A stretch of DNA of 49,145 bases from positions 1 through 49,145 of the forward strand of contig CAYUNE010000020.1 in NCBI GenBank assembly GCA_964446115.1, read 5' to 3'. Below are positions 39,495 through 48,666 of the stretch, piece by piece. A program made the translations under genes and the position numbers. The first letter of the stretch is position 1, and each line of letters begins with the position of its first letter. The notes beneath the pieces were generated by a model. That model had not been told where the DNA came from and ran no database searches. It worked only from the letters and a program-made list of their open reading frames with translations. The DNA is from CAYUNE01 sp964446115 (lineage in GTDB: Bacteria; Desulfobacterota; Desulfobulbia; Desulfobulbales; Desulfobulbaceae).

Positions 39495-40187
39495 TCAGCT
39501 TGCGGGCCGCAGCCGGTTGAGCAGGATGACCCGTTCGCCGTCCTCGCTTTTCAGTGTTTTCCGGATGGTTTCAATGGTGTATTGCCCTTCGGCCCGGGAG
39601 AGGAAGGAGGGCAGGCTTCGGCGTCGGGCGTCATGGGCGAGATAGATAACACCATCCGGTTTCAGGGTTTTTTGCAGCAGTGCCAGCAGGGGATCGAAAA
39701 ATTCCTCCCGGAAGAGAATCTCCGCCCCGCAGATCACGTCATACCTCTCCATTGCCGGAGGATTGAGCCAGTCAACCAACTGAAACTCGACGTTGGTCAA
39801 GCCGTTGGCGCCGCAGCTTACCCGTTGAAAATCGAGGATCTGTTCTTCATAGTCGGTGAGGGTGACCCGGAAGCCCCGGGTGGCTGCGGCGATTCCGGGC
39901 GCGCCGAGACCGGCGCCCAATTCCAGCAATGTTCCGCCCTGGGCATCGGGCAGGCCCGCAAGCAGATGGGCCAGCACCATGGCCGCCTCCCATAGTCTGG
40001 TCCAGAAGGGAAATTCGGAGACATTTTGCAACGGATCCCTGCCGCCGAGCAGGGCTTCAAGATCCGTGGGCCTGAGCAGGTGGAGCATGCCACCCTGCAG
40101 TCGCAGGGGTTCAAAGGCAACCTTGTAGCGTTGTCGAATGCGGTTGTAGATCTCCCGTTGATCGTCGGGAAGTGTTTGTGGATCCAT
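39495..40187 (-). CDS. Class I SAM-dependent methyltransferase (lysine/METTL21-like)
   Basis: A 230-residue Rossmann methyltransferase: SAM motif I LLELGAGLGAPGIAAA, then VTLTDYEEQILDF, VDWLNPPAMERYDVICGAEILF and IYLAHDARRRSLPSF. The Asn/Asp-rich post-motif and FWTRLWEAAMVLA upstream resemble the protein-lysine methyltransferase group (Methyltransf_16). Target unknown. It sits between uppP and the sirC-like gene, same strand. Confidence 0.82.
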   Translation of the reverse strand: MDPQTLPDDQREIYNRIRQRYKVAFEPLRLQGGMLHLLRPTDLEALLGGRDPLQNVSEFPFWTRLWEAAMVLAHLLAGLPDAQGGTLLELGAGLGAPGIAAATRGFRVTLTDYEEQILDFQRVSCGANGLTNVEFQLVDWLNPPAMERYDVICGAEILFREEFFDPLLALLQKTLKPDGVIYLAHDARRRSLPSFLSRAEGQYTIETIRKTLKSEDGERVILLNRLRPAS

Positions 40188-40210
40188 GGTGGTAAATCAC
40201 CGTTGAAGGG

Positions 40211-41032
40211 TTACAGGTTGGTCTGAAGATACCAGCAGAAGCCCAGGGCGGAGAGAAAGAAACAGTAATATCCAAACCAGTGGAGACGACCCCGGCGGAC
40301 AATGGACAGCAGCAGAATGATGGCGCCGTAGCCGGAAATACCGGAGGCCAGAGTGCCTGCCGCCAGGTTGATGATTTCGCTCTTGCCGGGAGGTGATGCC
40401 AGCAGGTCTCCCAGTTGCAGCACCGCGGCGCCGAGAATCGCGGGAATCGACATGATAAAGGAAAACCGGGCCACGGTCTCCCGGTCGATGCCCAGTAACA
40501 TGCCGGTGAAAATCGTGCTGCCGCTGCGTGACAGTCCGGGGAGGATGGCCATGGACTGGGCAACGCCGATGGTGAAAGCCCGGGGGCAGTTGATCTCGAT
40601 CCGCCGGTTTTTCAGAAAACGGGTGAGCACCATAATCATTGAGGTGACCGCCAACATGGTGAAGGTAACCAGGATATTTGAGAAGATCGCCTCGATCCTG
40701 TCCTTGAGAAAAAGACCGACGATGACTGCCGGAATGGTGGCGACAACGATGTAGATATCCCAGCGGAAGAAGAGTTCGGTTTCCGCATCGACCTTTTTTT
40801 CTCCCCCACCCAAAAGGCGCAAGGGCGCCATGATCATGCGGAGCAATTCCCGGCGAAAGACAATTACAACCGCCAGCAGGGTGCCCAGGTGGAGAAACAC
40901 CTCAAAGGCGATGCCGGGTTCGTCAAACCCCAGCAGTTTGGCGCCGATCACAAGATGGCCTGAACTTGAAACCGGAAGAAATTCCGTCAGTCCCTGGAGA
41001 ATTCCCAGCAGTACCGCCTTGAGCAGTTCCAT
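40211..41032 (-). CDS. uppP: Undecaprenyl-diphosphatase
   Basis: A 273-residue polytopic membrane enzyme that dephosphorylates undecaprenyl pyrophosphate for cell-wall lipid carrier recycling. Motifs: LLGILQGLTEFLPVSSSGHL at the N-terminus, and PGLSRSGSTIFTGMLLG in the second repeat, with conserved Glu, Ser, His and Arg. Length matches UppP/BacA. It stands between a methyltransferase gene and a small exported-protein gene. Confidence 0.95.
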   Translation of the reverse strand: MELLKAVLLGILQGLTEFLPVSSSGHLVIGAKLLGFDEPGIAFEVFLHLGTLLAVVIVFRRELLRMIMAPLRLLGGGEKKVDAETELFFRWDIYIVVATIPAVIVGLFLKDRIEAIFSNILVTFTMLAVTSMIMVLTRFLKNRRIEINCPRAFTIGVAQSMAILPGLSRSGSTIFTGMLLGIDRETVARFSFIMSIPAILGAAVLQLGDLLASPPGKSEIINLAAGTLASGISGYGAIILLLSIVRRGRLHWFGYYCFFLSALGFCWYLQTNL

Positions 41033-41173
41033 TGTGTCATCAATCCTCGATCTGGTAATTTTTCAGTCATTACTTCGCCTAACGGCGGTGCGGCTACATC
41101 CGTACAGCAATAATTTATTGTAACATATCGCGCCGCAAAAAAATCACCCCGCTTGAGATTTTTTCAAAATGAC

Positions 41174-41210
41174 AAAAAAAAAGCCGGTTGATGTGCATAT
41201 CAACCGGCTT
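41174..41210 (-). terminator. Rho-independent terminator of the small exported-protein gene
   Basis: Arms AAGCCGGTTGAT (41181-41192) and its complement (41199-41210) form a perfect 12-bp stem with a 6-base loop; on the - strand a T-run follows (41182 down to 41174). It lies 26 bases beyond the gene's stop. Confidence 0.92.
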
Positions 41211-41235
41211 GCAGCAACACTGGCTACGGATGCTA

Positions 41236-41442
41236 CTAGCAGCCCTCGATCGCTTTCTTCTTGGAAGCTTTCACTTTTACCTTTGCACCGGCTTTCAGCT
41301 TGTCGGCACTTTTGCAGGTCATGGTTACTTTGTCTCCCTCAACTTTGTCCACGGTGCAGTTGACGCTGCCCGCAAGTACGATACCTGCGCTGCTGAGTGC
41401 GAATACACCGGCCAGTACCAAGGTTGCAATTCTTGCTTTCAT
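41236..41442 (-). CDS. Small exported protein of unknown function
   Basis: A 68-residue protein with a clear signal peptide (MKARIATLVLAGVFALSSAGIVLAG) and a mature part of about 44 residues: VNCTVDKVEGDKVTMTCKSADKLKAGAKVKVKASKKKAIEGC. It looks like a tiny OB/beta-barrel-like domain with three Cys and a Lys-rich end. A very good AAGGAGGA site and its own strong terminator imply a monocistronic, well-expressed gene. Family not recognised. Confidence 0.82.
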   Translation of the reverse strand: MKARIATLVLAGVFALSSAGIVLAGSVNCTVDKVEGDKVTMTCKSADKLKAGAKVKVKASKKKAIEGC

Positions 41443-41615
41443 GAGATCCTCCTTAACTAATTATAGGTTAGGTACCAAATTACCGTAAGCCTGTATTTAT
41501 TATTATACTTAAAAATGGCTATATAAAAAATTGCCTTTTCGTTGTCAACAAAAACGTGTGGGTGCTGTGCCCTTCGCGGTTACCTGGCAAGGATCCCGGA
41601 ACATCGGCGGAAACC

Positions 41616-42125
41616 CTACTGGAGCACGGTGTTGATATCCCTGACCAGAAGTTGATGGGGGACATAGCCGGGATATTTTTTGACCACATTGCCCTTTTTG
41701 TTGACCAGGAAGGTGGTGGGTATGCCGGAAATACCGCCGAAGTTGTTGGCAACGGCCCTGGTGGCCATGAGAACGGGATAGTTGATCTTTTGGGAGTCGA
41801 TCAGTTTTTTAACAACCTTGGGCCCGCCTTCGTCAACGGAAAGGGCGACGATGGAAAAGTCCTTGTCCGCATATTCGTTTTGCAGTTTGATCAGTGTGGG
41901 TATCTCCTGTCTGCAGGGAGGGCACCAGGTGGCGAAAAAGGTGACCAGCAGGGTCTTGTTTTTGAAATCATCGCTGCTGACGGTTTTGCCGTCCGTGGCC
42001 GAGGGCAGTGAAAACTGCGGCATGGGGCGGACGGCTCCGGCCATGGCCGAAAAGGAAAGGAGAAAAATAATCACCAGGGCTGCTGTAATCCCCAAACGCC
42101 TGTGGAGGTGGGTTCGTCTGTTCAT
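41616..42125 (-). CDS. TlpA/ResA-like thioredoxin-fold protein
   Basis: A 169-residue periplasmic thiol-disulfide protein: N-terminal signal/anchor (about 10-31), MPQFSLPSATDGKTVSSDDFKNKTLLVTFFATWCPPCRQEIP with the CPPC active site, cis-Pro region SGIPTTFLVNKKG. Likely reduces apocytochrome c or other periplasmic thiols, consistent with ccsA nearby. The ATG at 42125 has AGGAGC; longer in-frame starts lack sites. Confidence 0.9.
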   Translation of the reverse strand: MNRRTHLHRRLGITAALVIIFLLSFSAMAGAVRPMPQFSLPSATDGKTVSSDDFKNKTLLVTFFATWCPPCRQEIPTLIKLQNEYADKDFSIVALSVDEGGPKVVKKLIDSQKINYPVLMATRAVANNFGGISGIPTTFLVNKKGNVVKKYPGYVPHQLLVRDINTVLQ

Positions 42126-42363
42126 TGCTGCTCCTGCTCCGAGAAAAGTATTGAAAATACCCGCCGGCCCTGATTCACTACCGGTGGAGTATTTCGTGTG
42201 GATTATGGAATTGGTACGGGTTCTGCGGTTGGGCCCATCTTTCCGGGCCATCGTAGTACTTTATAAACACCGGAGCGCTTCTGTCAACAAAAGGTTGACT
42301 ACCTTTTGGTTTCACCTCTGTTTTCCACTCCTTATGGATCAAATATCTTCATGGAGCCCACCT

Positions 42364-42903
42364 ATGGTTACCCAGCGAAAAACAATATCGCCCCACGAAT
42401 ATGTGATCATCACCGATGAAGACAATCGCCGCCTGGGGGTGGTGCTGCGCCGGGAAATGCGCCGGCAGCGTCTCATCCACCGGGCCACCTATATATTGGT
42501 CTTCAACTCCGTGGGCAAGATTTTCGTGCTTAAGCGAACCATGACAAAGGACATTTATCCGGGATACTTTGAAATTGCCGCGGGAGGCGTTGTCAGGGCG
42601 GATGAGTCCTACGACGAATCCGCCCGCCGGGAGCTGGCCGAGGAGCTGGGAATCAGGGGGGTGCGGCCGCTGCATCTGTTTGATCATTATTACGAGGATG
42701 CCGAAAACCGCGTCTGGGGCAGGATCTACTCTTGCCGCCATAATGGTCCCATGACCCTCCAGGCAGAGGAGGTCGAGTATGGTCGCTTCATGACGGTGAG
42801 CGAAATTTTCAGGTTGCATGACAAGGACCCCTTTACGCCGGACAGTATGGAGATCCTCGACCGGCTGCTGACGGAAACTCCGGAGCTGGTCACCCCGGCA
42901 TGA
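42364..42903 (+). CDS. NUDIX hydrolase
   Basis: A 179-residue protein with a complete NUDIX box at GGVVRADESYDESARRELAEELGI (split: GGVV, E in the DES segment, RELAEELGI), preceded by EYVIITDEDNRRLGVVLRREM and RATYILVFNSVGKIFVLKR. The arrangement resembles YfcD-like hydrolases and IPP-isomerase-like proteins. Substrate unknown. The ATG at 42364 has GGAG eight bases upstream; the ATG at 42334 has none. Confidence 0.88.
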   Translation: MVTQRKTISPHEYVIITDEDNRRLGVVLRREMRRQRLIHRATYILVFNSVGKIFVLKRTMTKDIYPGYFEIAAGGVVRADESYDESARRELAEELGIRGVRPLHLFDHYYEDAENRVWGRIYSCRHNGPMTLQAEEVEYGRFMTVSEIFRLHDKDPFTPDSMEILDRLLTETPELVTPA

Positions 42904-42934
42904 GGATCCGCAGGGCGCCCGGTTTCCCCGGATG

Positions 42935-43636
42935 TTACTCGTCCCAGAGCTGTAACAGCTTGCCGATTCCCCTTTCCGCCAGCCGGGCCATTGCCGAGAA
43001 TGAACGGGAGTCGAAGGCAGCCCCTTCGGCGGTGGCCTGGACCTCGAGCCAGCGACCGCCGGGTGCCATGACGAAGTTGGCGTCCACCTCGGCGACATGG
43101 TCTTCCGAGTAATCCAGGTCGAGAAGCGCCTCTCCCGCCACCATGCCGGCACTCACCGCGGCAACCGGCAGGATGTGCGGCAGGGCGGGGATGATTTCCC
43201 GTTGGTGCATGAGCATCAGCGCACGCCTCACGGCCAGGGCTCCGCCGGTGATGGAGGCGCAGCGGGTGCCGCCGTCGGCATTGATGACATCGCAGTCGAC
43301 CCGCAGGGTGTTTTCCCCCAGTGCGGCCAGGTCGATCATCGTCCGCAGGGAACGACCGATGAAACGCTGTATCTCAAATGTCCTGCCGCTGCGTCCCGCC
43401 ACGCTTTCCCGACGGACGCGGACGTTCGTGGCGCCGGGAAGCATGCCGTATTCGGCGGTGATCCAGCCGCGGCCGCTGTCCTTCAGAAAAGGCGGCACCC
43501 CCTCCTCCACGCTCACCGAACAGAGCACATGGGTTCCGCCCATGCGCATGAAAAGCGATGCGGCTGCATTGGGTTGCACATCATATTCCACCTGAACCGG
43601 CCGAAGTTCATCGGCACCCCTCGTCTCTCTGCCCAT
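42935..43636 (-). CDS. rph: Ribonuclease PH
   Basis: A 233-residue phosphorolytic 3'-5' exoribonuclease trimming tRNA 3' ends. Motifs: GGTHVLCSVSVEE, GRGWITAEYGMLPGAT, RSGRTFEIQRFIGRSLR, VDCDVINADGGTRCASITGG and LDYSEDHVAEVDANFVM. Slightly short but complete. It converges with the NUDIX gene. Confidence 0.96.
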   Translation of the reverse strand: MGRETRGADELRPVQVEYDVQPNAAASLFMRMGGTHVLCSVSVEEGVPPFLKDSGRGWITAEYGMLPGATNVRVRRESVAGRSGRTFEIQRFIGRSLRTMIDLAALGENTLRVDCDVINADGGTRCASITGGALAVRRALMLMHQREIIPALPHILPVAAVSAGMVAGEALLDLDYSEDHVAEVDANFVMAPGGRWLEVQATAEGAAFDSRSFSAMARLAERGIGKLLQLWDE

Positions 43637-43673
43637 TCGTTGTCTGCCTCCCGGGTGTGTTGTCCGCCTGTTT

Positions 43674-43763
43674 GTAATCGGTCACAATAGCAGAAGAAGA
43701 GCTGCGGGGCAAAAAAAAGACCTCCGGCCTGGTGCGCAAAATCCGGTGAGGGAGATCCGGATT
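43674..43763. other. Gap after the sqr-DUF1641 operon with repeat-end fragment and hairpin
   Basis: GTAATCGGTCAC at 43674-43685 matches the end sequence of the dispersed repeat family. AATCCGG (43740-43746) and CCGGATT (43757-43763) form a 7-bp stem, and a run of eight T on the - strand lies at 43718-43711. Together these may end the DUF1641 transcript, but the stem and T-run are not adjacent. Confidence 0.35.
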
Positions 43764-43825
43764 CGTTGGTACCGGGCCGGAGAGAGGGTGCGGAATGCCG
43801 GTGACGGCGACCGATGGGCCGTGAA

Positions 43826-44578
43826 TCAGGCTGTGGCGATCCGGCCGCTGCAGGGAGTGGTCTTCTTCTCCTTGAGTGCCGTCATCACTGTGGAAAGCTC
43901 GATGAGGACCCCGAGTCCCTCCTGGACCTCGGGACGGCGCAGGGCCGCCATCATGCCGAAGATGCCGCGTACCGGTTCCACCTTGTCGAAGTCCGTCTGC
44001 TGCAGTTTGCCGCCCACCCGTTCCGTCACATCCAGTACCTGTTCAAAGGCGTCGAAGACCCCGCGCTGTTTGAGACATTCAAGACGCTGCACCAGGTCGT
44101 CGAATGCCAGCTTGGAAAGGGTGCCCGCATCCTTCTTGAATTCCATGGCCGTGCCGAGCATCTTGAGTCCTTCCGCCATGTTGCCCAGATTGAGAACCAC
44201 CTGGCGGAGCAGATCCTGCAGGCCGCCGGGTTCAAGGCCGTGGCAGGTGGTCTGCAGAAAACTCACCACCTCGCCGAAGATATCCTTGCTGTAGGGTTCA
44301 AAGTCCTTTTTGAATTCCATGATGCGGTTTAAGGTGGTGAGGGCCTCGGTGAGATTTTTGCTTGAGATCAGCAGCTGACCAATCATGTCGCCGAACTCTT
44401 CCAGACTGAACTGCTTGTCCAGGCCGCTCAGCTTGCCGATGGTTTCCTGCATCATATCACCCAGCAGGGGTTCGATCTCTTTTTTCAGTTCGGCATAGGG
44501 CCGGATGGCCCGTTTCGCCTCCCGTATCTCCTCGGTGAGCTCGTCGAGCCGGGCGAGAATTTTTTCCTCATTGGTCAT
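43826..44578 (-). CDS. DUF1641-family protein paired with sulfide:quinone oxidoreductase
   Basis: A 250-residue, mostly helical soluble protein with no cysteine cluster: repeated amphipathic segments such as LLISSKNLTEALTTLNRIM and LGNMAEGLKMLGTAMEFKKD, typical of DUF1641. Members are often encoded beside sqr or formate dehydrogenase-type genes; the molecular role is not established. It starts 12 bases after the sqr stop, so the two are cotranscribed. Confidence 0.82.
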   Translation of the reverse strand: MTNEEKILARLDELTEEIREAKRAIRPYAELKKEIEPLLGDMMQETIGKLSGLDKQFSLEEFGDMIGQLLISSKNLTEALTTLNRIMEFKKDFEPYSKDIFGEVVSFLQTTCHGLEPGGLQDLLRQVVLNLGNMAEGLKMLGTAMEFKKDAGTLSKLAFDDLVQRLECLKQRGVFDAFEQVLDVTERVGGKLQQTDFDKVEPVRGIFGMMAALRRPEVQEGLGVLIELSTVMTALKEKKTTPCSGRIATA

Positions 44579-44589
44579 ATGCGCCTCCC

Positions 44590-45822
44590 TTAATCCTGAA
44601 CTTTTCCGGCCAGGGACATCTGGGCCTCAAGGGGCATTTCCTCGCCGCTCACCAGTTTGTTCCAGTAAACCCACTTAAACATCATCTTGCCCCAGTGATT
44701 GGCCTTGGACTCTCCAAGCAGGGAAAAGGGACCGAGACCCGGCAGGGGGAACTTTCCGGGAAGGGGTTCGTAGTCGTAATTGAAGTCGATGAGGGCCGCC
44801 TTGTTGAAGCCGGTTTCGATGAAGCAGTTGGCATGGCCGTCAAAGTCGGCGCGGATGGGTTCGCCGTGGATTTCCCTCAGGAAGTTTTCCACCAGGATCT
44901 CTGCTGAAAAATGGGCCACCGATCCGGCCTTGGAGGTGGGCAGGGTGGTGGTATCGCCGAGCACGTACATGTTTTCGAAATTTTCCGCCTTCAAGGTGTG
45001 GTTGTTTGTCTTGACATAGCCCACCTCGTCCATGGCGACTTCCGATTTGACCAGATATCTGGCGCCCACGTTGGGCGGAATGGAGACAAGCAGGTCATAG
45101 TCGATGGCATCGCCGCCGGCGGAGATGATCTGTTTTTTCTCGCAGTCCACCTCGGCAAGGTCATAACTGGCGGTGATGTTGATATTTTTTGCCTCAATGA
45201 GCTGGGAGAAAAAGGCGCTGGCCTTGGGTTTTGTAAAGGCCCCGGGAAGGGGGGTCACCAGACGGATGTCGATCCGGTCGCGCACGCCCCGCTCGGTGAA
45301 ATAACTGTCGGCCAGGTAGACGAACTCAAGGGGTGCCACCGGGCACTTGAAGGGAAATTCCGCAATGTTGAGCACCAGTTTGCCCTCCCGGAAGCTACGC
45401 ATGGCCTTGTGCAGGTTCATGGCCCCTTCCAGGGTGTAAAAGTCAAAAATCTGCGTCTGCCAGCCATCCATCATGCCGGGAATTTCCTCCGGGGCAAGGC
45501 CGACTCCGGTGCAGACGATGATCTTGTCGTAGTCGTAGCTGCCGGCGGTTGTCTCCACCCGTTGTTTGTCCGTGTCGATGGCCGTGATTTCATCGATGAC
45601 GAAGCTGATTCCCTTGCTGATGAATTCGCTTCTGCTCCGCACGATATCCTCGGGTTTGTAGATCCCGAAGGGGATAAAGAGCAGACCCGGCTGATAGACG
45701 TGCCGGTCGTCCTTGTCGATGATGGTAATGGCCCATTCGTTCTGATTCAGTCGCTTGCGCAGCTTGTTGGCAACCATTGTCCCTGCACAACCTGCACCGA
45801 GAATTACGAGTTTCTTTTTCAT
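44590..45822 (-). CDS. sqr: Sulfide:quinone oxidoreductase-like flavoprotein
   Basis: A 410-residue FAD protein of the SQR/FCSD family: LVILGAGCAGTMVANKL (GxGxxG), VCTGVGLAPEEI, YVLGDTTTLPTSKAGSVAHFSAE (second FAD motif) and a hydrophobic, aromatic C-terminus (GLGPFSLLGESKANHWGKMMFKW) for membrane contact. Cys160 (EFPFKCPVAPLEF) and a Cys near 350 (GHANCFIETG) match two of the three SQR cysteines; the one expected near 125 is not seen, so this is a two-Cys subtype. It oxidises sulfide to sulfane sulfur and reduces quinone. GGAGGATGT precedes the ATG at 45822. Confidence 0.9.
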   Translation of the reverse strand: MKKKLVILGAGCAGTMVANKLRKRLNQNEWAITIIDKDDRHVYQPGLLFIPFGIYKPEDIVRSRSEFISKGISFVIDEITAIDTDKQRVETTAGSYDYDKIIVCTGVGLAPEEIPGMMDGWQTQIFDFYTLEGAMNLHKAMRSFREGKLVLNIAEFPFKCPVAPLEFVYLADSYFTERGVRDRIDIRLVTPLPGAFTKPKASAFFSQLIEAKNINITASYDLAEVDCEKKQIISAGGDAIDYDLLVSIPPNVGARYLVKSEVAMDEVGYVKTNNHTLKAENFENMYVLGDTTTLPTSKAGSVAHFSAEILVENFLREIHGEPIRADFDGHANCFIETGFNKAALIDFNYDYEPLPGKFPLPGLGPFSLLGESKANHWGKMMFKWVYWNKLVSGEEMPLEAQMSLAGKVQD

Positions 45823-45972
45823 TCCACATCCTCCATCAAAAAAATTTGTTGAGCCGATCCGCCCGGCCTCCTTGTCGGCGCCCCAACGGCACCGGCCGGG
45901 TATCATGGTTTCCATTCCCGCCGCTATCAGCGTCCTCCACTTTGCCCAGGTTGTTGCCTCAACTCTGCGCTT

Positions 45973-45998
45973 GGCAATACAATTACCACATCGTGGTA
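45973..45998 (-). promoter_or_regulatory. Candidate sigma-54 promoter overlapping a palindrome, upstream of sqr
   Basis: On the - strand TGGTAATTGTATTGCC (45988-45973) has GG-N10-GC and TTGC, matching most of the sigma-54 consensus. The perfect dyad TACCAC-ATC-GTGGTA at 45984-45998 overlaps it, and a half-similar TACCACCATGTG lies at 46018-46029. The arrangement suggests repression or activation of sqr about 150 bases before its ATG. Confidence 0.5.
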
Positions 45999-46082
45999 AG
46001 CGCTGTCAATATTTTTATACCACCATGTGACATAAAAAATGAAGCGGGAAGACGAGTGGGAGGAGATGGGAAGATGTGGTTC

Positions 46083-46457
46083 TTACAGGTTGATGCCCTT
46101 GTCGCGCAGATCGCCGACCGAGAGGCCGTAGCGTCGCAGCAGGCGGATGATGCTGTTGCGGGGAGGGATGTTGGAGATAAACAGCAGGGAGATGAGGATG
46201 AGGAAAAAGATGTTGCTGACCCTGGATTCGTCAAAGATCGAGCTGAAGGCAAGGGGCAGGAAGAGGATGCCCAGGTAGAGCATTCGTTCGTAGGCGGTTT
46301 TCAGTAGAATTTTCAGCTCCCGGAAACCTTCCTGATCCATCTCCGGCAGATCCTCCGCCTTTAAGTTGCTCAGCTGCTTTCTCCGCACCTGAAAGAGATA
46401 GATGATCGCGGCACCGGCCATGGAAAAAAGGAGACAGTTCAGAATGTTTTGAGTCAT
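46083..46457 (-). CDS. Small membrane protein of unknown function
   Basis: A 124-residue protein with three hydrophobic segments (about 5-22, 60-75, 80-97) and basic/acidic loops (RRKQLSNLKAEDLPEMDQEG). The C-terminus reads IPPRNSIIRLLRRYGLSVGD. Not recognised. It directly follows the YeiH-family gene, 70 bases apart, and is probably part of that operon as a small partner subunit. Confidence 0.72.
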   Translation of the reverse strand: MTQNILNCLLFSMAGAAIIYLFQVRRKQLSNLKAEDLPEMDQEGFRELKILLKTAYERMLYLGILFLPLAFSSIFDESRVSNIFFLILISLLFISNIPPRNSIIRLLRRYGLSVGDLRDKGINL

Positions 46458-46527
46458 CGTCCTCTCCTTTGCGGGAATTGCCCTGTTCCGGCCACCGGTT
46501 TGGAGCCGGAACAGGGAGTGATTGCCG

Positions 46528-48165
46528 TCAGTTGAGGGCTACCCCGGCCATATTGGGAATCTGCATTCCATGGTGGAAGAGATAGGCGATGATAACGGCC
46601 ACGGGGATGATGAACAGAAACAGGGCCACAAAGTAAACCCAGACCATCTTGCCGAACTGGGCTTCGGCCAGTTTCTTGAAGTCGGTGATGATGCCCAGAC
46701 TCATGAAGGTGAGCATGAAAAAGAGCTTCCGCATGCCCTTTTCCACCGGCACGGCGCCGGCTTTTGCAGCCTTGAGGATGGGCATACCCTCTGCGGCTCC
46801 GGACTGGCCGGGACCGAAGAAGATTCCCAGGTAGATGAACCAGGCTGCGAAGTATCCGAGAACGAATTTCGGGAAGCGGAACCACACTTCGGAAAACGGC
46901 ACCCGGTCGCCCTCATGTTTTTCAATCTTGTAGACCCAGAACAACGCCAGAACAAATGCCCAAAGACCGATGAACATATCGATCCAGATTTTGGTCATAA
47001 CAGCGCTGGTGGTGATGACGCCGCTCATCCAGACAACCTTGCCGCCCGATTCCTGCTCCACCTTGGTTCGCATGAATTCATCGAGCAGTTCACCGGCTGC
47101 GGCATCGGCTCCGTCGGTCTTCACCGCCATACCCATGGCCGAACCCGCAACGATGGGATCACTGGTTCCCGGCCAGACATGGGTAAAGACGCCCGGCAGA
47201 ATGACCAGCTCGATGACGGCGTAGACCACAACAAGAGCGGAGACCATGATGGAAACCACGGGGCGGGCGCGAACGGCACCACCGGTGGCCACCGCGGCCG
47301 AGACGCCGCAGATGGAAATCGCCGATCCGAGGACGGCCGCGGTCTTGCGCGGCAGCTTGAAGATGAGCCGTGAAATGGTGTAGACGCCCGGCCAGAAAAT
47401 CAGATAGGCGACTACCGTGGCCGCGGCCCCGGCAATGAAAAGGTCCAGGGTCAGGTTGGCCATCTCATGACCGATCTGGGCTCCCTTGGCACCGAGTTTT
47501 GATCCGGCAAGTACCGCCTTGATGGGCAGGTAGCCAACCTTGACGCCCAGAAAGACGATTGCCGTCTTGATGAACCACTCAGGTTTGGCGGCCTCGCTCA
47601 GGTAGCGGGCCAGTGGTTTGATGAAGTTACCGATGATCAGCCCGACGATCAGCGCCAGGATAAAGGAGGCGCCCCCGCCCAGCGAGAGGGTGAACATTTC
47701 AGGAAAATGACTCTTCTTCAGGTCGACGGCGGAAGCGGCAAAGAAGGCGTGATGGCCGATAAACCAGACCCCGTAGGTGAGGAAAAAGATGATCGTCCAG
47801 CCGACGAAGTAGCGCTTCACATCCCATTTCTGAAAATAGGCGCCGATGGTGGTGGCCACGGTGAATACCAGGTAGGTCACCAGGATGGAACCCAGGGGAC
47901 CCAGGGCCTTGTAGGTGTCCTTGGCGGTGAGGCTGTATTTGCCGCCGAGGGCTGAAAATGCGTGATCGATGGTTTTGATTTTCTTGGCGACGGCACCGTC
48001 CGGGAGGCTGAAAACCCATTTGCTCGGATAGGATATCCAGCCCACCAGGTCAATACCGGCAATGGTCAGCAGGCCAAGTCCAAAAAACGTCAGACCGAGC
48101 CATACCGCCCACCAGTCTTCCGTTGTCAGCATGCCTGAATACCAGGCTCGTTGTGTTTTTGCCAT
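46528..48165 (-). CDS. YeiH-family putative sulfate exporter, enlarged form
   Basis: A 545-residue polytopic membrane protein. The core FIKTAIVFLGVKVGYLPIKAV, GSAISICGVSAAVATGGAVRA and LTFMSLGIITDFKKLAEAQFGK marks the YeiH/Cons_hypoth698 family, annotated as putative sulfate exporters though evidence for substrate is thin. It is about 200 residues longer than E. coli YeiH, with an extra N-terminal membrane part and long insert (MAVKTDGADAAAGELLDEFM). Adjacent sqr makes transport of a sulfur anion plausible. It heads no signal peptide. Confidence 0.83.
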   Translation of the reverse strand: MAKTQRAWYSGMLTTEDWWAVWLGLTFFGLGLLTIAGIDLVGWISYPSKWVFSLPDGAVAKKIKTIDHAFSALGGKYSLTAKDTYKALGPLGSILVTYLVFTVATTIGAYFQKWDVKRYFVGWTIIFFLTYGVWFIGHHAFFAASAVDLKKSHFPEMFTLSLGGGASFILALIVGLIIGNFIKPLARYLSEAAKPEWFIKTAIVFLGVKVGYLPIKAVLAGSKLGAKGAQIGHEMANLTLDLFIAGAAATVVAYLIFWPGVYTISRLIFKLPRKTAAVLGSAISICGVSAAVATGGAVRARPVVSIMVSALVVVYAVIELVILPGVFTHVWPGTSDPIVAGSAMGMAVKTDGADAAAGELLDEFMRTKVEQESGGKVVWMSGVITTSAVMTKIWIDMFIGLWAFVLALFWVYKIEKHEGDRVPFSEVWFRFPKFVLGYFAAWFIYLGIFFGPGQSGAAEGMPILKAAKAGAVPVEKGMRKLFFMLTFMSLGIITDFKKLAEAQFGKMVWVYFVALFLFIIPVAVIIAYLFHHGMQIPNMAGVALN

Positions 48166-48274
48166 ATGTCTCTCCCCTTTTAGTCAGTGGAAAACCCAGC
48201 CACCGTCGAAACCGGGGCTGTCAGGGCTTTCATCGATTACGGCATGGCTGCCCGGCATGGCCCAGCCGTGCCGA

Positions 48275-48565
48275 TTAATGAGATTGCAGGGGCAATTCGA
48301 GAATCCGGTTGAAGTAATGATTCATATAAGGCCGCATCCACATGGGAATCACTTCGTTGTTGAAAGCCATGAAAATATCCAGCTTTTTTTCACGCTCCAG
48401 ATCCTCTTTCAGGGCCCTTTCAATCTTGCGGTCCAACTCATCAAGTGTACCGGCGGCGACGGTCAGCCGTTCATTGGACAGGATCCAATTGCTGCCGTCA
48501 TGGTCCAGTATCATTTCTATGGTTTTTCTCTTTTTTCCGGTTGGGCGCTGAGCCGTAAAAAACAT
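48275..48565 (-). CDS. Small soluble hypothetical protein in the YeiH-family operon
   Basis: A 96-residue protein: KKRKTIEMILDHDGSNWILSN, then a helical ELDRKIERALKEDLEREKKLDIFMAFNN and PMWMRPYMNHYFNRILELPLQ. It has no Cys or membrane segment. Not recognised. The strong AAAGGAGGAT site before the ATG supports expression. Same strand and spacing as the transporter; likely an accessory protein. Confidence 0.8.
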   Translation of the reverse strand: MFFTAQRPTGKKRKTIEMILDHDGSNWILSNERLTVAAGTLDELDRKIERALKEDLEREKKLDIFMAFNNEVIPMWMRPYMNHYFNRILELPLQSH

Positions 48566-48666
48566 GTATCCTCCTTTGGGTGAAAGCCGGTTGCAGGTCG
48601 CTCATGCGGACAAGGGCCCGCCATTCACCCTTGTCTGTGGCCGGCACACTGCGCCGACCGGCCTGA

